Positions 58,297-64,000 of a stretch of DNA of 64,000 nucleotides are shown here, in pieces. How positions within the stretch are numbered: position 1 is the first letter of the stretch; every line of letters begins with the position of its first letter. The stretch is from assembly GCA_963930185.1 (NCBI GenBank), contig CAWVLT010000047.1, forward strand, positions 1-64,000. Direction: 5' to 3'. A program made the translations under genes and the position numbers. Source of the stretch: JAGZEG01 sp963930185. Lineage in GTDB: Bacteria > Actinomycetota > Coriobacteriia > Coriobacteriales > UMGS124. The notes under the pieces are model-generated. The model ran no database searches, was not told the DNA's origin, and saw only the letters and a list, made by a program, of their open reading frames with translations.

Positions 58297-59180
58297 GGTC
58301 CATGGGCTCCGGTGCGGGCATTGACATCTGCGGGGTCGACTGGGAACGGGCGTGGCATGCGTATCAGGATGCGCGCACGGCTCCCAACGACGCCTCCCAC
58401 TGGGACAGGCGCTCCGTCACCTATGGCAAGCATGCGGGCCGCGCCGCCGCAGACGAGCGGCACGACGTGGGGGAGTACGAGCGTGCGTTCATTGAGCGCT
58501 CGGGCATCGAGCCGGGGGAGAGCGTGCTCGACATGGGCTGTGGCGTGGGCATTCTCGCCGTGCCGCTTGCCAAGATGGGCTGCCATGTGGTGTGCGCCGA
58601 CTTCTCCGAGGGCATGCTGGGCCGCCTGCGCGAGCGCGCCGAGGCGGCCGGCGTGCTCGACAGGATCGAGATCCGCAAGCTTGCCTGGGACGACGACTGG
58701 CGCGGGGCCGGCGTGGGGCCCGACTCGGTCGACGTGGCCATCGCCTCGCGCTCGCTTGCGACGTACAACCTCACCGACGCCTTGGTGAAGCTCGACACGA
58801 CCGCGCGCCGGCGCGTCTGCGCGACGATCGCGGCCGGGCGCTCTCCCATGAAGGACGAGCGGGCCTTCGAGGCGGTGGGGCGTCCCCGCACGCCGGTGGC
58901 CGACGCGGCGTACGTGATCAACATCCTGCTCGCGCACGGGGTGTTCCCCGACGTGTCCTATATCGTGACGCATGGCCTGCCGGGGTTTGCCAGCCATGAT
59001 GACGCGTTCGAGAAGCTTTCTGCCATGCTGGGGGGCGACCTGACGGCTGACGAGAAGGGGCGCCTCCATGCCTTTCTCGACGAGCACTACCGGGTGAATC
59101 CGGAGGCCGACCCCAGCCGCGCCTTTGAGTCCGACAGGCGCCGCGAGGTGCGCTGGGCTTTCATCGCGTGGGGCGAGTAA
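58293..59180 (+). CDS. Class I SAM-dependent methyltransferase
   Basis: A 295-residue methyltransferase. Motif I is VLDMGCGVGILAVPLAKMG (residues ~78-96), with CADFSEGM as the acidic motif II and DSVDVAIASRSL as motif IV. The N-terminal ~75 residues and C-terminus probably bind the substrate, which is not known. It starts with GTG 58293, overlapping the AraC stop by 4 bases, with GGGAGG 9 bases upstream, showing translational coupling. Confidence 0.87.
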   Translation: MRSMGSGAGIDICGVDWERAWHAYQDARTAPNDASHWDRRSVTYGKHAGRAAADERHDVGEYERAFIERSGIEPGESVLDMGCGVGILAVPLAKMGCHVVCADFSEGMLGRLRERAEAAGVLDRIEIRKLAWDDDWRGAGVGPDSVDVAIASRSLATYNLTDALVKLDTTARRRVCATIAAGRSPMKDERAFEAVGRPRTPVADAAYVINILLAHGVFPDVSYIVTHGLPGFASHDDAFEKLSAMLGGDLTADEKGRLHAFLDEHYRVNPEADPSRAFESDRRREVRWAFIAWGE

Positions 59181-59264
59181 ACGAGAGACGGGGGACGGGC
59201 GGGATCCTTCGGGCGCGAGTGGGGTGCGAGGTGGCGCACGACCCTTTATTCGCTTCCATGTCCC

Positions 59265-60341
59265 CTACATCCGCCCGAGCACCTCGGCCTTCTTGGCGTC
59301 GTAGTCAGCGGGCTCGATGAGACCCAGGTCGAGCATCTTCTTGAGCTGGGAGAGCGTTGCCACGGGGTCGTCGGCCGTGTTGTCTGCGGAATCACCTGCC
59401 ATCGCCTGTCGCGTCATAGCCGCGAACGGCTCTGCCGCCGCCATGCCGAGCGCGATTCCTGCCAGGTCGGCTGCCCCGCCGCCCGCACCAGGGTTGGATG
59501 CCATCGCCTTCATGATGTCGGCCGAGGTGACGCGCTCCCAGTCGTCGCCTAGGATTCCGAGTACGGCCTTGTCACCCTGTGCACCGCGGATCTTCTCGAT
59601 GTTGTCCATGCCGATCTGGTCGTAGCGGCGGCGTTGCTCGTCATCGGCGATGTTGAGCGCCGCGATGCTGAAGGCAACCAAGCCCAGGCCATACTCCTTG
59701 AGCGCCTCGGCGATGGAGGGGGCGACCTGGTCGGAGAACTCTTCCAGACGCGCCTCTATGCCGATCAGCTCGGCGTCAAGTGCGTTTAGACGTGCGGTGA
59801 GCAGTGACTTCACGGTGCTCTGGAACTGCATGGCAAACGTGCGCGTCATGTCGTCGGGCCTCACTGCGGTGACATTGTTGCCCACGCACGACTGCAGGAA
59901 CTTTGCCGGGTCGGTCACGCGCACGCGGTACGAGCCGTGCGCCCGCACCTCGGTGGCGATGCCGAGCAGCTTGTCGCGCACCTGCAGCGGAGTGTCGGTG
60001 CCCCAGCGAATTTCCACCGTGGTGGTGGTGCGCACGAAACAGACCACGCAGTTGAAGGTGCTCACACCGCCGGACATCATGTTGTGTAACCGGCTGACGA
60101 AGGGGTAGTTCTGCGTCGAGAGCTTGTAGGTGCCGCTGTCGAAGACCCCCTCGACAATGCCGCCGTTGATGAAGACCGCCTGCTCGCCGGGCATCACGAC
60201 CAGCGTGGAATTCGTGTTGAAGTCCTCCTCGGGCTGGCGCCACACGAGCAGATCACCTGTCCCCGAGTTCTTGATGACGTCGGTGAGGTGCTTGCGTCCA
60301 CCCACGAACGCGGATTCGTTGGCGTTTCTGAAGATACCCAT
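59265..60341 (-). CDS. SPFH-domain protein with SHOCT tail
   Basis: A 358-residue protein. Residues ~30-260 form an SPFH-type (YdjI/virion-core-like) domain, with VVMPGEQAVFINGGIVEGVFDSGTYKL and VEIRWGTDTPLQVRDK as typical parts. The C-terminal ~30 residues (LSQLKKMLDLGLIEPADYDAKKAEVLGRM) are a SHOCT motif, an oligomerisation element. No membrane helix is visible. AAAGG precedes the start at 60341. It lies downstream of the zinc-ribbon protein gene, 94 bases away on the same strand, so the two probably act together. Confidence 0.87.
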   Translation of the reverse strand: MGIFRNANESAFVGGRKHLTDVIKNSGTGDLLVWRQPEEDFNTNSTLVVMPGEQAVFINGGIVEGVFDSGTYKLSTQNYPFVSRLHNMMSGGVSTFNCVVCFVRTTTTVEIRWGTDTPLQVRDKLLGIATEVRAHGSYRVRVTDPAKFLQSCVGNNVTAVRPDDMTRTFAMQFQSTVKSLLTARLNALDAELIGIEARLEEFSDQVAPSIAEALKEYGLGLVAFSIAALNIADDEQRRRYDQIGMDNIEKIRGAQGDKAVLGILGDDWERVTSADIMKAMASNPGAGGGAADLAGIALGMAAAEPFAAMTRQAMAGDSADNTADDPVATLSQLKKMLDLGLIEPADYDAKKAEVLGRM

Positions 60342-60435
60342 GGTCGGCCTTTCTCGTGTGCGCGCGGGGACGTGGTTTGGGCGCGGTTTTAGGGTCTGCC
60401 GAGTTCAAGTCAGGAGAGTCGGCAACTGCGGCTCG

Positions 60436-61434
60436 CTAGATCTTGGTCTTCCACCAAAAGAGGGGCATATTCTCATAGAAGAGAATATCGCTTATATCGC
60501 GCTGCTGCTCGAAACTTATCGTGCGCTTGTCCTGCCACTTCTCTTCATGTTCCGCCCAGCGCCGCTTCGCGATCAGATCGCGCTCCACTGTGGAGAGCTC
60601 GGCCTTATTCGACGAGAGCTTTGCGCGGATTTTGCCGATTTTGGCCTGCTCGACAAGCAGCATCAGCACGCTCAGTGCGAGGGCGGCACCCGTGATGAGG
60701 GTAAAGATGCCTGGGGTCGCGCCATTGATGACGCTGAAAATGATCGAGCAGACGAACAGCACGCCGGCAACGACGATGAAAAAGATGCTCCGGGAGCGCT
60801 CGATCCCAACGGCTGTCGACTCTTGGAGCTCAAGGTTCTTTTGTTCCTTTTTGATCTTTTCATATCGGACGATGAGTTCTCTGCTCGACAGCCTGCTAAT
60901 GCGTTGCCAGTCGTCACCGATGACCTCGTGCAGCTCATCATGCCTGACTTTGGCGAGCTCTTTCTTAAACGTGTCAAGCGTCTTCTGCAGGCGCGGCCTC
61001 TCGTCGGTCGGGGCAAGCTGGATGGCGTGCTCGGCGCACTCCTCCACTTCGCCGAGGTCGGGCTGGTGCAGGTTCATGGCGTTTTTGAATTCGTTGGACT
61101 TCGCTCGCGCCATGCCCCACCATGCCCGCCACTCGTCGGCCCGGTCGTGGGCGAGGGCCTTGAAGGAACGGTATGCCTCGTCCTTGAGGTCCAGTGTGCT
61201 CAGCTGGGCCTCGGCGCTCTTAAGGCGAGACTCCACCGAGCGCGAGTCATCGACATGCAAGTGCTCCACGTGCTCGACCTTGCCGATGGTGGTGTTGTTG
61301 GTGACGTTGTAGTTGTTGATGGCCTTCTCCACCACGAACGGCGTGTTGCAAAATGGGCAGACCGCCGCGTCTTGGGAGGGGTCGATGGTAAGTGTCGCAC
61401 CGCACTGGGTGCACTTTGCGGGGACGAGGGGCAT
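60436..61434 (-). CDS. Zinc-ribbon protein with two membrane helices
   Basis: A 332-residue protein. The N-terminal zinc ribbon is CTQCGATL...CPFCNTPF (Cys8, 11, 26, 29). Residues ~50-205 are helical and charged, and an adjacent pair of membrane helices (~215-260: SIFFIVVAGVLFVCSIIFSV and GIFTLITGAALALSVLMLLV) follows. The tail is charged. The family is unknown. AAAGGAAG precedes the start. Together with the SPFH gene it forms a two-gene unit seen in other anaerobes, perhaps for membrane stress. Confidence 0.8.
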   Translation of the reverse strand: MPLVPAKCTQCGATLTIDPSQDAAVCPFCNTPFVVEKAINNYNVTNNTTIGKVEHVEHLHVDDSRSVESRLKSAEAQLSTLDLKDEAYRSFKALAHDRADEWRAWWGMARAKSNEFKNAMNLHQPDLGEVEECAEHAIQLAPTDERPRLQKTLDTFKKELAKVRHDELHEVIGDDWQRISRLSSRELIVRYEKIKKEQKNLELQESTAVGIERSRSIFFIVVAGVLFVCSIIFSVINGATPGIFTLITGAALALSVLMLLVEQAKIGKIRAKLSSNKAELSTVERDLIAKRRWAEHEEKWQDKRTISFEQQRDISDILFYENMPLFWWKTKI

Positions 61435-61645
61435 GGCGGGCTTCCTTTCTGGGCAGTATGAGCAGCCGGGCGGGCGTCCGATGCTTTCAGGCGACAGTAT
61501 AGCGCTGCGGGCCAATATCACGTTTGTGCAAGCGATGCGTTGCGCGGAGGCAGGGACGGCGGGGTGGTGAGTACGCCGGCCTGGATGGTGACTGCGTTCA
61601 TTTCGGCGGCTTCGGGTTACTCCAAATTGCAGAACTTTTCGCGCA

Positions 61646-61685
61646 CAAAAATGACCGCCTAGCCCGACTGTCGGGTTAGGCGGTC
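61646..61685 (-). terminator. Terminator of the flavodoxin-like gene
   Basis: A 15-bp stem with one mismatch (61653-61667 with 61671-61685), then a T-run on the minus strand (plus A-run 61647-61650). The stem overlaps the stop codon. Confidence 0.8.
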
Positions 61686-62343
61686 GTCCATTTTTTGAGA
61701 TAGTTGGGGTTGGTGCCAGTGCAGGTCAGCATGACGGCGGTGCGCTTGGCGGGGCCCCACACGTAGTCGGGGTTCTTCCATGCCATGGCCCACAGACGGG
61801 TGAGCATGAGCATCATGCGAGAGTCGATGTTGTTGTAGTAGGTCGGGGCGATGCCGATGACGACGTTGGCGCGGTGCAGTGCCTCCAGGATCGGCACCAT
61901 ACCATCTTTCTGACCGTCAACCTGGTCAACGGGCAGGGTGCCGTTCAGCGTCATGAGCGGGGTGATCGAGTAGTCGCGCAGGTGAATGACTTCGATGTCG
62001 GCGGCATACCGATCTCGTCAACGACGGTCTGGGCGATGTGGTCGCCGTTGCCGCCGATCGCCGCGGAGGAGGTGATGACCAGCACGTGGTCACGCTCGGA
62101 CTGCGTCTCGAACTCGGCGATGTAGCTCCAGCTATAGTTGAAACAGCTGTCAACAAGCTCGCCGAATGGGGTGTCGAGCACCTCCTGATCGACCTCGGTG
62201 TCGCCCCAGCCGGCGTTGAAGCCGGGCTCACCGACGCGCTCGCTGGCGGCAAGGGCGGGCTTGGCCGCTATGCCGGCCGCAGCCAGGCCAGCGACTGCAA
62301 GGGCGCTGCCGGCAATCATGTTCCTGCGAGTGAGCTCTGCCAT
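61676..62343 (-). pseudogene. Frameshifted Tat-exported flavodoxin-like protein
   Basis: Two frames read as one protein. The first part has MAELTRRNMIAGSALAVAGL (a Tat-like signal) and DHVLVITSSAAIGGNGDHIAQ. The second has ADIEVIHLRDYSITPL, then DGMVPILEALHRANVVIGIAPTYYNN and MLTCTGTN. A shift of reading frame at ~62003-62012 joins them. The whole resembles NADPH-dependent FMN reductase/flavodoxin proteins, about 220 residues. AAGGGG precedes the start at 62343. It could be a true frameshift or a single sequencing error. Confidence 0.75.
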
Positions 62344-62637
62344 GATGAATCCCCTTTCTATGTGTCCGGCTTCCTTTCCGGGCACGATCGACTTGTCGGA
62401 GCGACCGGAGCCGCTCTTTGCGGCAAGCGCATCATCGGGCCGAGGATGCGCATTCCTATTTTCGTCACTGCCTTCCGGTGAAAAGGCGGGAGACATGAGA
62501 CTCTAGCAAGGTTGTTGCATGGGGCGATGCGGGATTGGCGTAGGATCCGATTGACCGGTAATCCTGCCTCTGGTGCGCTTGCTTGCGCGTTACTATTGTG
62601 CGTGAAGAGTACGGACGCGATAAATAAGGAGCCACCA

Positions 62638-63099
62638 ATGGATCAGCAGCCAGTCGTCGGCATCATCATGGGCTCGCAGAGCGACATGCCCACCATGGAG
62701 GGATGCACCAAGGAGCTCGAGGAACTGGGCGTTCCCTACGAGCTGGTCATCGCCAGCGCACACCGCAAGCCCAATGTGGTGCATGAGTGGGCCGAGACCG
62801 CGGCCGATCGCGGCATCAAGGTCATCATCGCTGCCGCCGGCAAGGCCGCGCACCTCGGTGGTGTGGTGGCCGCCTTCACCCCGCTGCCCGTGATCGCCGT
62901 CCCCATGAAGACCAGCGACCTGGGCGGTCTGGACTCGCTGCTCTCCATGGTGCAGATGCCCAGCGGCGTGCCGGTGGCCACCGTGGCGATCAACGGTGCC
63001 AAGAACGCCGCCATCCTGGCCTGCCAGATCCTGGGAACGAGCCTGCCTGAGTACCGCGAGAAGATCGTGGAGCTCAAGCGCCAGATGGCCGAGGCGTAG
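62638..63099 (+). CDS. purE: N5-carboxyaminoimidazole ribonucleotide mutase
   Basis: A 153-residue PurE, converting N5-CAIR to CAIR in purine synthesis. The active-site segments are GIIMGSQSDMPTM, IASAHRKP (catalytic His) and AAAGKAAHLGGVVAA. Length is normal for the class I octameric enzyme; purK is not nearby. AAGGAG precedes ATG 62638. The 294-base upstream region (62344-62637) holds no other gene. Confidence 0.96.
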   Translation: MDQQPVVGIIMGSQSDMPTMEGCTKELEELGVPYELVIASAHRKPNVVHEWAETAADRGIKVIIAAAGKAAHLGGVVAAFTPLPVIAVPMKTSDLGGLDSLLSMVQMPSGVPVATVAINGAKNAAILACQILGTSLPEYREKIVELKRQMAEA

Positions 63100-63117
63100 G
63101 CGGCACTGGGAGAGGAG

Positions 63118-63135
63118 GGCGGCCTTCGGGCTGCC
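63118..63135 (+). terminator. UUCG hairpin after purE
   Basis: A 7-bp stem with one G-U pair around a TTCG tetraloop (63118-63124 with 63129-63135). No T-run follows, so the assignment is weak. Confidence 0.35.
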
Positions 63136-63302
63136 TGAATCCTGCGGATTGTCAAGGGCGGACGATGCGGCCGGCGGTGCAGGGTGGTTCGAATGGCCCC
63201 TGCGGCGCCGGCTCAGGTATGGGTGCCGTTCTTAGGCGCAATGTGTTTATGACACAATGCACGTTCTGGGGTTTCCAGATATCGGTAAATATCTCTCTTA
63301 GC

Positions 63303-63467
63303 AAGCAGGCTTTGGGGATAGCCGGCGTGCAAACGACGTGCTTTCCATGGTCGAGCGTGACTCCCGGGTCGAAGGCGCAGGTCGATCTTGTCATCGAGCG
63401 CAAGGACGGCATCGCTGATCTCTGAGAGATGAAGCGTTGTTTCGCGCGGCGTTTTGTAACGGAGTGA
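63303..63467 (+). pseudogene. Remnant of an AAA-ATPase gene C-terminus
   Basis: The frame reads KQALGIAGVQTTCFPWSS, then GSKAQVDLVIERKDGIADL, a TGA at 63423-63425, and EMKRCF. In intact AAA ATPases of gut anaerobes this stretch continues as ...NLCEMK, so the TGA replaces the Cys codon. No N-terminal part or P-loop is present upstream. It is a decayed copy of a family related to those at 33054 and 45021. Confidence 0.65.
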
Positions 63468-63585
63468 TTCTAGGAATCCCCCAGCATGATAGAACGTGTC
63501 GACGTCGAGGAACAGCCAGCTTACTGGTCAGCCTGATAGAATAGCGGCGTATGTTCTAGATAGCGGGCAACGTTCGGGGGTTTGC

Positions 63586-64000
63586 ATGATGACGCCGGGT
63601 GATGACAGCGCTGGGGCTCTCTTAGGCCCATCTGTTCTCGATGCGCTCTACCGGCGCTTTGGCCTTCGGCTTGCCTGCAGAAGCGCGCATGGCACCCCGA
63701 TCTGGCGCTCGCGCGTTCTCGCGGATGCGTCTGCCGACGACCTGCACATGCTCGCGGAGCTCGATCTTGCCGACGTGTGGGATCTGCGCACCGATGATGA
63801 GCGCCTGCGCGCCCCGGTTTCGCCGTCACCCGGCACATGCGTCCATGTGATGCCGGGCCGTCTGTATCCCCCCAACCCCGACAGCGTGCACGGCGCGGAC
63901 GTGCCTGACATCCCTGGCACTCCCGGACGGGCCGGGGATGTTCTTGCTGAGCAGATTGGGCGGGGTGACGTCGGGCGCGGCCTTCCTGGCGAGCGCATGA
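63586..64000 (+). CDS. Tyrosine-protein phosphatase, N-terminal part (cut by window end)
   Basis: A start at ATG 63586 (a second ATG follows at once) with GGGGG upstream opens a frame that runs off the window. The first ~100 residues include WRSRVLADASADDL and LADVWDLRTDDERL, matching the start of Y_phosphatase3-type (PF13350) tyrosine/serine phosphatases. The catalytic HCxxGKDR loop would lie beyond the end. A TAGAAT -10-like box is at 63537-63542. Confidence 0.65.
   Translation, partial: MMTPGDDSAGALLGPSVLDALYRRFGLRLACRSAHGTPIWRSRVLADASADDLHMLAELDLADVWDLRTDDERLRAPVSPSPGTCVHVMPGRLYPPNPDSVHGADVPDIPGTPGRAGDVLAEQIGRGDVGRGLPGERM

Noticed and set aside
1..64000. Prophage or insertion sequence
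   Set aside because: No integrase, transposase, capsid, portal or terminase gene, and no terminal inverted repeats around an ORF were found; the AT-rich islands carry no such genes.

Overview
The window is high-GC, gene-dense bacterial chromosome. The ribosomal and replication genes, the Tat-exported molybdo- and flavo-reductases, and the LuxR regulators carrying a 12-helix membrane domain point to an anaerobic actinobacterium of class Coriobacteriia (Olsenella, Atopobium, Collinsella or Eggerthella relatives). The class assignment is an inference from gene content. I cannot place the genus, and there is no rRNA gene in the window.

Layout. 1-7300: purB, a CPA-type antiporter, a PrsA/SurA-like lipoprotein foldase, a TRIC-type channel (minus strand), two tRNA-Ser genes and a small acidic protein. 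7271-11371: phosphate uptake in two transcription units, pstC-pstA and pstS, each preceded by similar direct repeats; pstB is not here. 11568-16065: rpsF-ssb-rpsR-DUF2232-rplI-dnaB. 16105-16873: a Panacea-domain antitoxin with a decayed partner. 17002-23169: purA, purD, a Nudix hydrolase, an ABC exporter and a one-helix membrane protein. 23166-32987: a DMSO-reductase-type respiratory locus (torD-like chaperone, dmsB and dmsA on minus; dmsC and a LuxR regulator on plus), interrupted by an unusual GNAT-membrane fusion and thiT. 33054-39580: an AAA/PDDEXK protein, an EEP-family phosphatase/nuclease, and a Tat-exported flavoprotein reductase divergent from a second membrane LuxR regulator. 39793-46391: pdxY, two paralogous FKBP isomerases around a large membrane protein, a short protein with a double-glycine-leader-like motif and zinc ribbon, and an AAA/DUF4143 ATPase preceded by 34-bp tandem repeats.

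46614-55515 is the most distinctive part: a HemN-like radical SAM protein, an FHA protein, a protein kinase fused to DUF285/BspA-type repeats, a PP2C phosphatase, a TerY-like VWA protein, a second degenerate kinase with zinc ribbon and membrane helix, and a CDF metal exporter. Kinase, PP2C and VWA together match the TerY-P triad known from Ter-type stress systems. Here the triad is expanded and no TerC, TerD or TerZ gene is visible. Downstream lie an SPFH/SHOCT protein with a zinc-ribbon membrane partner, a secreted protein, a stand-alone domain resembling the molybdenum-oxidoreductase dimerisation fold, an AraC regulator and a methyltransferase.

The end of the window holds a frameshifted Tat-flavodoxin gene, purE, a remnant of another AAA ATPase gene, and the start of a tyrosine phosphatase cut by the window edge. 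AT-richer islands (16178-16873, 27668-30274, 33054-34637, 36046-39580, 44874-46391) look like accessory insertions into a conserved purine/ribosomal backbone.
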